64,000 nucleotides of DNA from Polymorphobacter multimanifer (GTDB taxonomy: Bacteria > Pseudomonadota > Alphaproteobacteria > Sphingomonadales > Sphingomonadaceae), in assembly GCF_014205635.1 (NCBI RefSeq), contig NZ_JACIIV010000021.1, positions 1-64,000 of the forward strand, read 5' to 3'. The translations under genes and the position numbers were made by a program. Shown here one piece after another: positions 9,752-17,895 of this stretch (the first letter of the stretch is position 1; each line of letters begins with the position of its first letter). The notes under the pieces are model-generated. The model ran no database searches. It was not told the DNA's origin and worked only from the letters and a program-made list of their open reading frames with translations.

Positions 9752-9868
9752 GGCGGGTTCACCGAGATAATCTCCTAAAAGACCCGGTCATCCCGGCTAC
9801 CGGATAAGACTGCAAACATCGTCGGTGTTGTCATTGGATTGTACGAACTGGAGCTGGCGGCCGCATAG
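9752..9868 (+). pseudogene. Decayed duplicate of the strawberry-notch gene 3' end
   Basis: This 117-bp stretch aligns with 8890-9009, the last 40 codons of the strawberry-notch gene. Both contain GGCGG-TTCACCGAGAT and ATCTCCTA-AAGACCCG and end on an Ala-Ala-Ala-stop codon run. The copy has an in-frame TAA after the first 10 codons, scattered substitutions and a short length difference. It is clearly non-coding now, a scar of duplication or recombination around ParDE module 2. Confidence 0.75.
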
Positions 9869-9892
9869 GCTTGCTACCAAGCACGCCCTCAT

Positions 9893-9908
9893 GTAGAAAC
9901 ATATCTAC
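9893..9908 (+). promoter_or_regulatory. Inverted repeat upstream of vapBC (operator candidate)
   Basis: GTAGA and TCTAC arms separated by AACATA, 20 bp before the antitoxin start and 7 bp before its GGAGG site. Position and AT-rich spacer fit an autoregulatory operator overlapping the promoter. Confidence 0.5.
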
Positions 9909-9927
9909 TTATACGGAGGCGCATGTC

Positions 9928-10185
9928 ATGAGCGTAACCACAGTATCGAGCCGCGAGTTCAACCAGGATGCAAGCGGCGCCAAGCGAGCCGCGCAAAATG
10001 GCCCGGTTTTCATTACCGATCGCGGCAGGCCGGCGCACGTCCTGTTGACCATCGACGATTATCGCCGCCTGTCAGCCTCGGCCGGCAGCATCGTCGAGCT
10101 TCTCGGGATGTCAGGAACAGAACCTATCGAGTTCGAGCCGCAGCGCCTGGAGGGCGAACTCTATCGTCCGGCCGACCTTTCCTGA
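9928..10185 (+). CDS. vapB: Phd/YefM-type antitoxin
   Basis: 85 aa. SREFNQDASGAKRAAQNGPVFITDRGRPAHVLLTIDDYRRL is the Phd/YefM DNA-binding fold, and the acidic C terminus is the toxin-binding tail. ATG 9928 is preceded by GGAGG at 9915-9919; an ATG five bases earlier is out of frame. Its stop overlaps the toxin start as TGATG. The fold is Phd-like although the partner is a PIN toxin, a common pairing. Confidence 0.88.
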   Translation: MSVTTVSSREFNQDASGAKRAAQNGPVFITDRGRPAHVLLTIDDYRRLSASAGSIVELLGMSGTEPIEFEPQRLEGELYRPADLS

Positions 10186-10610
10186 TGTATCTGCTCGATA
10201 CCAACGTCGTTTCGGAATTGCGCAAAGCCACATCAGGACGCGCCAATGCCAATGTCGTTGCCTGGGCCGCCAGCGTGGCGGTCCCGATGCTGTTCATCTC
10301 GAGCATCACCATCCTCGAAATCGAAATCGGCATTTTGCAGATCGAACGCAAAGACCCTGCCCAAGGCACCCTCCTGCGAGGCTGGCTCGAGAACAATGTC
10401 CTCACAGCTTTCGATGGCCGGATTATCGCGTTCGACACAGCGGCAGCGCGCCGTTGTGCAGCCTTGCATGTTCCTGACCGAAGGTCGGACCGGGACGCAA
10501 TGATCGCTGCGACCGCGCTTGTTCACGGTATGCAGGTCGTCACGCGAAACACGGCAGACTTCGAGGCTACGGGCGTTGAACTCATCAATCCCTGGGAGAT
10601 GAACGGATAG
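10185..10610 (+). CDS. vapC: PIN-domain ribonuclease toxin (VapC/FitB-like)
   Basis: 141 aa PIN-domain toxin expected to cleave RNA with a Mg2+ cluster. The acidic residues are visible: YLLDTNVVSEL (first Asp), SSITILEIEIGI (Glu), DRDAMIAATALVHGMQVVTRN (third Asp) and the final Asp of ADFEATG. The ending LINPW is typical of the FitB-like group. It is translationally coupled to the Phd-type antitoxin. Confidence 0.92.
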   Translation: MYLLDTNVVSELRKATSGRANANVVAWAASVAVPMLFISSITILEIEIGILQIERKDPAQGTLLRGWLENNVLTAFDGRIIAFDTAAARRCAALHVPDRRSDRDAMIAATALVHGMQVVTRNTADFEATGVELINPWEMNG

Positions 10611-10735
10611 GTTTTCGGGTGTGATGAAAGCGGATTTTGCGAGGCATATCCGCTCAAGAAAACACGATCAGAGGAAAGACGGTGGTGGGCAAGCAGCCCG
10701 GCCAATCCGGCGGGCTAAGCCCAAGGAGCCCCGTC

Positions 10736-11707
10736 ATGCCCTCTCCCAAGAGCCGATTTGCCGCAAGATCTCGTGCCGACACGGTCTCGCCGGCACGGAT
10801 CATCACCGATGCGATCATCAAACGCCTCGAGGAAGGCACAAGCCCATGGCGGCGGCCTTGGACAACCGCGTGCGATATCACCAGGCCGATGCGTGCCTGT
10901 GGCAAGCCTTATCGCGGCATCAACGTCATCTGGCTGTGGTGCGTCGCAGAAGAACGCGGCTTTTCGATGCCGACGTGGATGACCTACCGGCAAGCGACCG
11001 AACTGGGCGGCCAGGTCCGCAAGGGCGAGAAGTCTACAATCGCGGTCTTCTACAAGTCCTATGGCAAGACCGAACAGGACCCGGCCACCGGCGAGGAGCA
11101 GCGCTCGCAACGCCGCGTGATGAAGACCTACAACGTTTTCAACGTCTGCCAGATCGACGGCCTTCCCGATCGCTATGCGACGCCGCCGGTGCCGCGTGCC
11201 ATTCCCGACGAAGAACACCGCGAGACAATCGACGCATTCATTGCAGCATCAGGCGCGACGATCATCAGCGGCGGGTCGCGCGCGTGCTACATTCCCAGTC
11301 AAGATGTCATTCACATGCCGCACTGGCAGGACTTCGAAAGCTATGCCCAATATGGTGCTGTCGCCGGGCATGAACTGAGCCACTGGACAGGCCATTCGTC
11401 GAGACTCGACCGCAAGATCAGCAACGGCTTCGGGTCGGAAGACTATGCGAGGGAAGAACTTTTAGCAGAGATTTCAAGCGCTTATATAGGCGCTGAACTC
11501 GGATTACCTGTAACACATCTGGATAATCACGCCAGCTACATCGCGTCCTGGATCAAGATCCTGAAGGACGATGAGAAGGCGCTGCTGTCAGCCGCCGCCA
11601 AGGCTGAAGCTGCCGCTGGCTACCTGTTGACGCGAGCAGAACAGAACATGAACGATGCTGCCGAAATCGAGGAAGATTTCGACGACGCTTTGCCCATCGC
11701 AGCCTGA
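10736..11707 (+). CDS. ardC: ArdC-type antirestriction protein
   Basis: 323 aa ArdC. The N-terminal single-strand-DNA-binding domain covers about residues 15-140 (ITDAIIKRLEEGTSPWRRPW, RGINVIWLW). A zincin-like metallopeptidase domain follows, with the HExxH-type site in AGHELSHWTGH. ArdC protects incoming plasmid DNA from host restriction. ATG 10736 has AAGGAG at 10723-10728; upstream in-frame sequence is a GC-rich leader. The stretch after the active site (about 11458-11535) uses AT-rich codons such as TTA, ATA and GTA unlike the rest. Its place in a transfer leading region fits the role. Confidence 0.88.
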   Translation: MPSPKSRFAARSRADTVSPARIITDAIIKRLEEGTSPWRRPWTTACDITRPMRACGKPYRGINVIWLWCVAEERGFSMPTWMTYRQATELGGQVRKGEKSTIAVFYKSYGKTEQDPATGEEQRSQRRVMKTYNVFNVCQIDGLPDRYATPPVPRAIPDEEHRETIDAFIAASGATIISGGSRACYIPSQDVIHMPHWQDFESYAQYGAVAGHELSHWTGHSSRLDRKISNGFGSEDYAREELLAEISSAYIGAELGLPVTHLDNHASYIASWIKILKDDEKALLSAAAKAEAAAGYLLTRAEQNMNDAAEIEEDFDDALPIAA

Positions 11708-11756
11708 AAGGTTCAAAGCCACGGCGCCCAGAAAGTCACCTCCGGCGCCGCCTTAG

Positions 11757-11906
11757 GCAGAAAAGCTCGCCCGCTTTATCGAGAGCATCATCAGCCAGTC
11801 CGACGAAAGGATTCAACTCGTGGACGAGGACCTCGTCACCGGCGCCGTCATCGTCCTGTTCGAAGACGGATCGCGGTTCACCATCACCGTCGTGCAAGGC
11901 GACTGA
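11757..11906 (+). pseudogene. Possible 5'-truncated small gene
   Basis: An open frame directly after a TAG reads AEKLARFIESIISQSDERI, then VDEDLVTGAVIVLFEDGSRF, ending VVQGD. It looks protein-like but has no ATG, GTG or TTG before the GTG at 11820, which would leave only 28 residues. I read it as the remains of a small plasmid gene that lost its start, or a gene with an unrecognised start. No function can be named. Confidence 0.4.
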
Positions 11907-11963
11907 TCGGGAGGGGAGGGGGCGACCTGCGAGCGCCCTCAACCCGCAACCAGGAGACCTTTC

Positions 11964-12608
11964 ATGAGCTACGATACCGCGTTTCGCTTCCAGCAAGCCG
12001 TCGACCCATCGGCACTGAGCACGCTTACCAGCGCTGTCCACGGCCTGTCTGCCGCCATCGAAGATTGCCGCCGGTCTGGCAACGCCGCCGAGACCGACCC
12101 CGCTGTCTTGATGCTGGCACGACACCTTGGCGCCGTTGCCACCGCAAACGGCCGCTCCGATGCAGCGCTCCGCCAGGATTGCATGGAAGCCATCAGCGAC
12201 CTTCGCCGCAAGCCGATGCTGGTTACCCTGGCCTACCGCGGTGTCGCTTACGACGCCGACGCCAAAAAGGCCTTCCACTCGGAAGGCCGGAAGGCACTCA
12301 GCCGGCTTGCCGAAGCGCTCGGGTTTGAGCGCAGTGAATTCGACATCAGGTCGAGCCCCGGTGGCATTGCCGTGTCGGGCGAGATCATCCTGCACAGCGA
12401 CGAGCTTTACGTCTCCATGTCGTGCGGCGGCTTCTCGCAAAATGGCGAGATCATGTACCGCCGCTGTAATGGCCGCCGCGACTATTCCGGGATGCGGAAC
12501 CACTACGCCGGCATCCGGGAACTGACCAAGCCCGGGGTGTTCGCGGCCAGGCTGTGCCGGGACCTTGGCCTTGCTGTGCCTGTCTCCGACGATCGCCTCG
12601 TCGCCTGA
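11964..12608 (+). CDS. Hypothetical protein, 214 aa
   Basis: Not recognised. The N-terminal half is helical and acidic. A central segment (DLRRKPMLVTLAYRGVAYDADAKKAF) and the C terminus (SSPGGIAVSGEIILHSDELYVSMSCGG) look like an alpha/beta fold. There is no signal peptide or membrane segment. A CAGGAGA site precedes the ATG. It is the first of five closely spaced + strand genes (11.96-15.62 kb) with similar leaders, probably co-transcribed and all of unknown function apart from the GHKL ATPase. Confidence 0.65.
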   Translation: MSYDTAFRFQQAVDPSALSTLTSAVHGLSAAIEDCRRSGNAAETDPAVLMLARHLGAVATANGRSDAALRQDCMEAISDLRRKPMLVTLAYRGVAYDADAKKAFHSEGRKALSRLAEALGFERSEFDIRSSPGGIAVSGEIILHSDELYVSMSCGGFSQNGEIMYRRCNGRRDYSGMRNHYAGIRELTKPGVFAARLCRDLGLAVPVSDDRLVA

Positions 12609-12623
12609 CCAGCACGCCATCTC

Positions 12624-12644
12624 CAGCATTCAGCATTCAGCATT
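12624..12644. repeat. Three tandem copies of CAGCATT
   Basis: Three perfect 7-bp repeats in the spacer ahead of the next gene's AAAGGA site. The copy number is probably slippage-prone; no function is suggested. Confidence 0.7.
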
Positions 12645-12664
12645 CAATCGAGAAAGGACTTTTC

Positions 12665-13171
12665 GTGACCGACACAATCCACCCGGCAGCATTGCTGCAA
12701 ATCACGTCGACGACGACGAGCGCTCACATTGCTGACCGCGTCGTCAATTTTCTGGCGGCAACCGATGCGGCACTCGAAAGCACCATCGCGTTCAACAAGA
12801 CCGCCATCTTTCCCGCGCTTGCCGCCGCCAGCATCGCCTGTGTCACCATCGAATATGATGGCGGCGGCGATGAGGGCAATCTTGAACCCCCGCAAGCCTT
12901 TGACGCCGACAATCAGCCGCTCGAGTTCCCGGACACAAAGGTCGCGATCGTCACGCTTGGTTTCGACAACCTCACCCAGAACGAGGAAACCCATGCCCTG
13001 CGTGATGCCATCGAATCTGCTGCCTGCGCCCTTCTCGAAACCACCCATGGTGGCTGGGAGGACAATGAAGGCGCCTGCGGATTGATCACTTTCGCTGTTG
13101 CCAGCCAAACGATCACGCTCGAGCACCGATCGCGATTTGTCGATTACGACACCTCGGAACGCGCGTTCTGA
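12665..13171 (+). CDS. Hypothetical protein (DUF6878-like)
   Basis: 168 aa soluble acidic protein. It starts at a GTG (VTDTIHPAALLQ) seven bases after AAAGGA, and there is no better start. The central strand ACVTIEYDGGGDEGNLE and the later GGWEDNEGACGLITF look like a small alpha/beta fold. From memory it resembles the DUF6878 family of sphingomonad and rhizobial plasmids. Function unknown. It stops three bases before the next gene, so the two are likely co-translated. Confidence 0.65.
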   Translation: MTDTIHPAALLQITSTTTSAHIADRVVNFLAATDAALESTIAFNKTAIFPALAAASIACVTIEYDGGGDEGNLEPPQAFDADNQPLEFPDTKVAIVTLGFDNLTQNEETHALRDAIESAACALLETTHGGWEDNEGACGLITFAVASQTITLEHRSRFVDYDTSERAF

Positions 13172-13174
13172 GCC

Positions 13175-13534
13175 ATGTCACACTGCTATTATCATTCGAT
13201 CTCGAGCGTCCGCCAATGGGGCGGCAACCCCGAAGATTACCAGGTCCTCCACGACTGGTTCGACCAGAGCAAGGCGCACATCGGCGATCTCCGACACCGG
13301 GCACTGCGGCACCATACCGAGGGCATCTTCATGCTGGAGGCGATCTTTGGCACCACGCTCACCAACAGCGATGGCCGGATCGTGCCGGTCAGGCTGATCG
13401 GTGAGCAGCATGTCCGTGAAGACCTCGGACGTATCCCCAGCTTTGCCGATTGGGCCCGGGCGCTGCGCGTCGAACCCTGGATGACAAAGGGGCAGCGGCT
13501 TTCGCAGCAATTCGACGCGAGCGATTCCCAATAA
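13175..13534 (+). CDS. Hypothetical protein (DUF6915-like)
   Basis: 119 aa. The opening MSHCYYHSISSVRQWGG, the middle LHDWFDQSKA and RHRALRHHTEGIF, and the end GEQHVREDLGRIPSFADW match my memory of DUF6915. The His-rich pattern (HDWF, HRALRHH, GEQHV) could bind a metal and might indicate an enzyme. That is inference; no reaction is known to me. Confidence 0.7.
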   Translation: MSHCYYHSISSVRQWGGNPEDYQVLHDWFDQSKAHIGDLRHRALRHHTEGIFMLEAIFGTTLTNSDGRIVPVRLIGEQHVREDLGRIPSFADWARALRVEPWMTKGQRLSQQFDASDSQ

Positions 13535-13597
13535 CCGGACAGAGGGAAGGTGGCAGCGCCGCATCGAACCATCTCGTTCGACAAGAGGATCAGCACC

Positions 13598-15298
13598 ATG
13601 ACCGTTCATGCCATCAACGCCAGCGTCGACCCGGGCCTCATCGGCAAGGTAACGCGGCTGTTCAATCAGACCGAAGCCGACATCGCGACCGAGCTGCTGC
13701 AGAACGCGCGGCGTGCAGGCGCAACCCGAGTGGTGGTGACAACCACCCAGCACAGCCACCACAGCGCAACACTGACCATTGCCGACGATGGCCGCGGTAT
13801 CGAAGACCCGACCAAGCTGCTCCGCCTGGGCGCATCCGGGTGGGACAAGAACACGATGCGCAGCGAAGACCCCGCCGGCATGGGCGTGTTCAGTCTCGCC
13901 GGTCGCCGAGTCCGCGTCACGACACGCAGCACAAGCAGCCCTGGCTGGTCAGCCATCATTGAGGGCGCTGACTGGACATCGGGGCGCGACATCGAAGTGC
14001 ATGGCTGCGTGCGCGGCAATGGCACGACGTTCACCGTCGAGATTTCTGCCGGTCGTATCGACGACGCCTGCAAGGCTATCGCCGCCAGCGCCCGCTACTA
14101 TCCGATCGAGGTCGAATTGAACGGCACCGTGCTGGAACGCCTCGACTTCCTCGACGGCGCCGAAACCATCGCAGCGTTCGAAGGCCTGCGGATCGGCGTC
14201 TTCAACACGCCCGATCGCTACGGCGTGTTCCGGTCATCGATAAACTTTTACGGCCTCACCGTCGAGCACAAGCTGCCGATGGTAAAGGAGATCGACTCCG
14301 ACAAAATCTGGTGCACGAAGATCGACATTGTCGATTGCCCGGAACTCCAGCTGACGCTGCCCGCCCGCAAGGAAATCGTCGCAACCAGGTTCCTCGGGGA
14401 CCTCGATCGCGCCGTCGAGGAGGCCATTTACCGGGCCATCGCAAAACGCGGCCAGCACCGGCTTGCCTATGAGGACTGGTGCCGCGCCAAGGTCCTGGGG
14501 TTCGATCTGGCACCGGCCGCCGAGGGACTGACCGGCTTTGTGGCGATCACTGCCGACCCGGCGCTGGCCGACTACAAGGAACGGATAACGCGCACCGGGG
14601 ATGATCTCGTCGTCATCAAGACCATGGGCACTGCCGATGAGCAGAGCCTGTCCCGCGCCCTTGCCGTATCGAACACCGCCCTCTCAGAGCGCCTCGTGCG
14701 CGCCGAAGCACGACTTGCCGGCTATGATTGGTACGACAGGCTCGCCTGCGTCGACACCTTGCGCTTCGTCATCAAGCAAGGGTCGTCTATCTACGTCGAT
14801 ACACTTTGCGGCGATCTGCTCAACCTCGAACATCCTGCCGTCGACGCGATCGCGGCCGAACTCAGCGTCAACGAGCAGGGGCTTGAACAGGTCTATCAGC
14901 TGGGCACCGACATGCTGCTGCAAACCGACGACAACTGGGACCTCGAAGACGCCAGCATCGCTGTCGTCAGGGGGTTTGGGTCGGCCACATGCAAGCTCAC
15001 CCCCGGCATCCTCGCAGACTATCTAGATGCTGCTTACTTCTGCCATTCTGACGACCGGGACTGCGACAGCTTTGATACCCAGCTGCGCTACTGGCGGAGC
15101 CAAAGCATCATCCTCGCGACTTCGCTGCTGCAGGGCGCCGAGGCAGCAACGGTTGCGAGCATCGAAGCAGCGTTCCACGAAAACCTGCGCTGGTTGATCC
15201 CTGCAGATCGCGTCTTGCGGCTCGAGCATGGCCCGAGCGGCACGACCATCGTCCTTGAACCACTAGACGCAGCCGACACCGCTGCGCCGTCAGTCTGA
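13598..15298 (+). CDS. GHKL-fold ATPase (Hsp90/MutL/histidine-kinase type)
   Basis: 566 aa protein with an N-terminal GHKL ATPase domain: N box ELLQNARRAGA near residues 26-36, G1 box DDGRGIEDP near 61-69, and G2 GMGVFSLAGR near 93-102. The C-terminal 350 residues are unrecognised, with no histidine-kinase phosphoacceptor domain and no membrane segment. ATG 13598 follows AAGAGGA. Stand-alone GHKL ATPases are chaperone- or MORC/MutL-like and can act in DNA-linked or defence functions, but nothing here decides that. It is co-oriented and close to the DUF-type genes on both sides. Confidence 0.75.
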   Translation: MTVHAINASVDPGLIGKVTRLFNQTEADIATELLQNARRAGATRVVVTTTQHSHHSATLTIADDGRGIEDPTKLLRLGASGWDKNTMRSEDPAGMGVFSLAGRRVRVTTRSTSSPGWSAIIEGADWTSGRDIEVHGCVRGNGTTFTVEISAGRIDDACKAIAASARYYPIEVELNGTVLERLDFLDGAETIAAFEGLRIGVFNTPDRYGVFRSSINFYGLTVEHKLPMVKEIDSDKIWCTKIDIVDCPELQLTLPARKEIVATRFLGDLDRAVEEAIYRAIAKRGQHRLAYEDWCRAKVLGFDLAPAAEGLTGFVAITADPALADYKERITRTGDDLVVIKTMGTADEQSLSRALAVSNTALSERLVRAEARLAGYDWYDRLACVDTLRFVIKQGSSIYVDTLCGDLLNLEHPAVDAIAAELSVNEQGLEQVYQLGTDMLLQTDDNWDLEDASIAVVRGFGSATCKLTPGILADYLDAAYFCHSDDRDCDSFDTQLRYWRSQSIILATSLLQGAEAATVASIEAAFHENLRWLIPADRVLRLEHGPSGTTIVLEPLDAADTAAPSV

Positions 15299-15311
15299 AG
15301 GGGGTCCCGCC

Positions 15312-15623
15312 ATGCGTATCTCAGGGCTTGCTGTCCTTTCGCCAAGGCACCTGCCGCCAGCGGAATTGCGCACCATCGAACGGCTGATCAGGTCGGCGCC
15401 GATCACCGATGGACGTCCTGCAATCGATTTCCACGGCATCGCTGTTGAGGCACATCGCTACGGCTTCTTCCTGAACACGGCGCTTGTTCTGGAAGATGAC
15501 CGACCGGTCGACGTCTCCGACACGCTTTGGGCGATCCTCGAAGCGGCCGAGCGTCAGGGCTGTGACTGGCTGCTCATTGATCGTGACGAACCAGTGTGCA
15601 CCGAATTGCCGCTGCTCAGTTGA
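15312..15623 (+). CDS. Hypothetical protein (DUF5983-like)
   Basis: 103 aa. The opening ISGLAVLSPRHLPP, the middle YGFFLNTA and the end CDWLLIDRDEPVCTELPLLS match the layout I recall for DUF5983 plasmid proteins. It starts 13 bp after the GHKL gene with a GGGG-rich site. Function unknown. Confidence 0.65.
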   Translation: MRISGLAVLSPRHLPPAELRTIERLIRSAPITDGRPAIDFHGIAVEAHRYGFFLNTALVLEDDRPVDVSDTLWAILEAAERQGCDWLLIDRDEPVCTELPLLS

Positions 15624-15708
15624 TCAGAGCCGAGGCGGCATAGCCAGGGCGGGCAGCCGGCCGCGAAGAGAGTCCCCTTCGTCCCCTGCGGGTTCGTCGG
15701 CGAGAGGT

Positions 15709-15893
15709 GAGCCCTGACCGAAACCCCGATGCTCGGGAAGGCTCGGCGGTCCCCCCAATTTTGCGGTGGCCGCGTCGGCGCAAACGCTGCCGCCGGCACC
15801 ACAAAATCGGCTCCCCCACCGCCCGGAGGCGCAGCTTCGCTGCGGCGCATCCCGACCACCGTTGCCCCGGTCATTTTGGGCTCACGCCGACGG
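15709..15893 (+). repeat. Structured leader element B, copy 1
   Basis: About 185 bp without a gene, ending 32 bp before the DUF2493 start. Landmarks shared with copy 2 (26069-26269) are GAGCCCTGA, CCCCCAATTT, AAATCGGCTCCCCCACCGCC and a final GGCTCAC-CCG-CGG. Between CCCCCAATTT and AAATCGG lies a long hairpin whose arms are ATTTTGCGGTGGCCG and CGGCACCACAAAAT. A second smaller hairpin (GGCGCAG/CTGCGGCGC) follows. The arms differ from those of copy 2 but still pair, pointing to selected structure. Confidence 0.7.
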
Positions 15894-15925
15894 ATTTCCC
15901 GCAGGTGTAACTCAGGAGACCTTCA

Positions 15926-16870
15926 ATGCAGACCAGTCTTGCCGCCCAGCTTATCGCGCTCGGCCTTGAAAATCTGAACGTCCGCGATGCCGAATCCGGC
16001 ACACAGGAAATCCCCTCCGACGATGCAATGTGCCAGACCGTCACCGCTTGCTGGAACGATCTCTTTGGCCTGTTCGCGGACACGCCAATGGAGCGTGCCG
16101 GCGAAGACCTCGCCTGGGGGTTCGTCAACATCTTCCACAAGGCCGCCGAGAAACAGGAACGCCTGCTTGATGATGCGACCGACCAGATCCGTCTGGCAAT
16201 CGCTGAAGACGACCAGAGCGAAATCGCCTCGAGCAACCTGGAAGAAGCCATCGAAAAGGCACGCAAAGCCGAAGCGGCAATGCAGGCCTTCCAGACGATG
16301 CGGGAAGAAGCTGCCATGCTCTACTGCAGCGAAACCACCCACAGCTGGCGTCCGTTCAGCGGCGCGCGCAACGCCAAGGGGGTCACTTCGGCGATGGTCG
16401 AAGGCCGCGCCTACATCAAGGCTCGCTCCGACACCAAGCGCGCCCAGGCAATGCCACAAGGCACACCGGTGGTGTTCAGCGGGGGACGCATGAAGATCGA
16501 TGCGGCCGACGCAACCGAATTTGCCGACAACCTCTTCCGCACCCTCGACCGGGTTCGCGAGCGCGTTGGTGACATGGTTCTCGTCCATGGCGGCGACAGC
16601 AAGGGCATTGACCGCTTTGCCGCAGGCTGGGCCGAACGTCACAAGATCTCGCAGGTCATCTTCAACCTCGACATGCGGCTCGGGCAGCGCGCCGGGTTCA
16701 AGCGCAACGAGCAGTTCCTCAGCCTCAACCCGCGCTACGTCATCGCCTATCCGGGCAACGGCGTCCTCGAGCGCCTCGTCATCGACGCCAAGCAGCGCCG
16801 GATCAACGTGGTCGACCGCCGCGGGCCTCTTGGAACCCCGCCCGCGCAGGCTGCTGCCAAGGCCGCCTGA
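15926..16870 (+). CDS. DUF2493/YspA-like SLOG-family protein
   Basis: 314 aa. The first 150 residues are helical and acidic, with coiled-coil character around EEAIEKARKAEAAMQAF. The C-terminal domain is a Rossmann-like SLOG fold: VVFSGGRMK (first strand and Gly loop), VLVHGGDSKGIDRFAAGWA (nucleotide-binding signature) and YVIAYPGNG. This is DUF2493, related to YspA/YpsA. Such domains are thought to bind nucleotide ligands; no reaction is established. CAGGAGA precedes the ATG and a strong terminator follows. The upstream 200 bp is structured element B. Confidence 0.82.
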   Translation: MQTSLAAQLIALGLENLNVRDAESGTQEIPSDDAMCQTVTACWNDLFGLFADTPMERAGEDLAWGFVNIFHKAAEKQERLLDDATDQIRLAIAEDDQSEIASSNLEEAIEKARKAEAAMQAFQTMREEAAMLYCSETTHSWRPFSGARNAKGVTSAMVEGRAYIKARSDTKRAQAMPQGTPVVFSGGRMKIDAADATEFADNLFRTLDRVRERVGDMVLVHGGDSKGIDRFAAGWAERHKISQVIFNLDMRLGQRAGFKRNEQFLSLNPRYVIAYPGNGVLERLVIDAKQRRINVVDRRGPLGTPPAQAAAKAA

Positions 16871-16878
16871 CGCGCATC

Positions 16879-16916
16879 GCCGGCATCGACCTCCGGGTCG
16901 GTGCCGGCTCTTTTTT
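16879..16916 (+). terminator. Rho-independent terminator
   Basis: Stem GCCGGCATCGACC / GGGTCGGTGCCGGC with a short TCC loop, then TCTTTTTT, nine bases after the DUF2493 stop. Confidence 0.88.
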
Positions 16917-16945
16917 GAACCTCATCACCTTTACGGAGAACAGCG

Positions 16946-17158
16946 GTGTACAACCCCTTCATGGACCAGAGGCACCTGGCCCGGTTCGCGGTGCGACAGG
17001 CATATCAAACGGGCAATGTCTGTCATGTCGTTGCCACAGGCGAGCCGATCGCGCCTTTCACCGTCATCGATGATCACGCGCTATTCGCGCTTGCCGATCA
17101 GGTCGACCCGCGTGACGTGATGTTCAGTGCAGACCCCTTTGCCGATGCCGTGGCGTGA
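16946..17158 (+). CDS. Small hypothetical protein, 70 aa
   Basis: Not recognised. It starts at GTG 16946 (VYNPFMDQRHLARF) behind CGGAGAA. A soluble, acidic C terminus (DVMFSADPFADAVA) and the segment GNVCHVVATGEPIAPFTVIDDHALF suggest a small globular protein. It lies just after a terminator and so probably opens a new transcription unit. Confidence 0.55.
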   Translation: MYNPFMDQRHLARFAVRQAYQTGNVCHVVATGEPIAPFTVIDDHALFALADQVDPRDVMFSADPFADAVA

Positions 17159-17249
17159 CGGGCGCCCTGAACGTCCGGAAGTCCATCAGAGGAAAGCAGG
17201 CGCTGGCTTTACGCCGGCGCAGACCCGCCCGGCTGCGAGGAGACAGACC

Positions 17250-17822
17250 ATGGGCTGGACAACGGACATCGACCTGCCAAGAGGATCGACCCTCAAAGCC
17301 GAGGTCGACAAGCTGCTGACTTTCGAGAACGGCGAACATCGCAGCAAGGTGCTGGCATCCTCAATCGTCAGCTCGACCTATTATGCCGCCGTCGAGCAGC
17401 ACGGCATCAATGGCTATCACGCCATCTTTGCCGCCGTCATCCTGACCAGCACAGCCAAGAACCGCTACGGAGACCGCAGCTGGGGTTACAAGGATATGAG
17501 CGAAGACATGGGGCCGTATCGGTATGATTGCCCGGCACGCATCCTCGATTTTTTGACACCGACCGACAACGAAAGCGCCCTGAAATGGCGCGCGTCATGC
17601 CGCGAGGCACTCCATCGAAAATCGAAGTGCAAGACGCTGAAGGCAGGGATGGTCATCAAGCTGCATCACCCGATGAAGTTCACCGATGGCGCCGAAATCG
17701 ACACCTTCAAGGTCGTCGAACGGCTGTTCACGCGCGGGTTCGCCTTCGATCACGGCGGCCGGCTCTACAAGCCGAGCAAGGCCGCGCTGGTCGCAACCGG
17801 CTACGACGTCATGACAGGCTGA
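17250..17822 (+). CDS. Hypothetical protein (DUF6927-like)
   Basis: 190 aa. Start MGWTTDIDL at 17250 with GAGGAGA upstream. The segments LASSIVSSTYYAAVE, WGYKDMSEDMGPY, CPARILDFLTPTD and LKAGMVIKLHHPMKF match the family I remember as DUF6927, frequent on alphaproteobacterial plasmids. Soluble, function unknown. Upstream sequence in the same frame is leader-like and excluded. Confidence 0.7.
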   Translation: MGWTTDIDLPRGSTLKAEVDKLLTFENGEHRSKVLASSIVSSTYYAAVEQHGINGYHAIFAAVILTSTAKNRYGDRSWGYKDMSEDMGPYRYDCPARILDFLTPTDNESALKWRASCREALHRKSKCKTLKAGMVIKLHHPMKFTDGAEIDTFKVVERLFTRGFAFDHGGRLYKPSKAALVATGYDVMTG

Positions 17823-17895
17823 TCGGCCGCGCAGCGAAAAGGGAAGATGGCAGCGGGCGAGTGGTCAATGCCGACCGATCGAAAGGATCACCGCC

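Noticed and set aside
15709-15893. Element B as an ordinary transcription terminator
   Set aside because: No T run follows the stem, it lies next to the downstream start codon, and its flanking blocks are conserved between copies.
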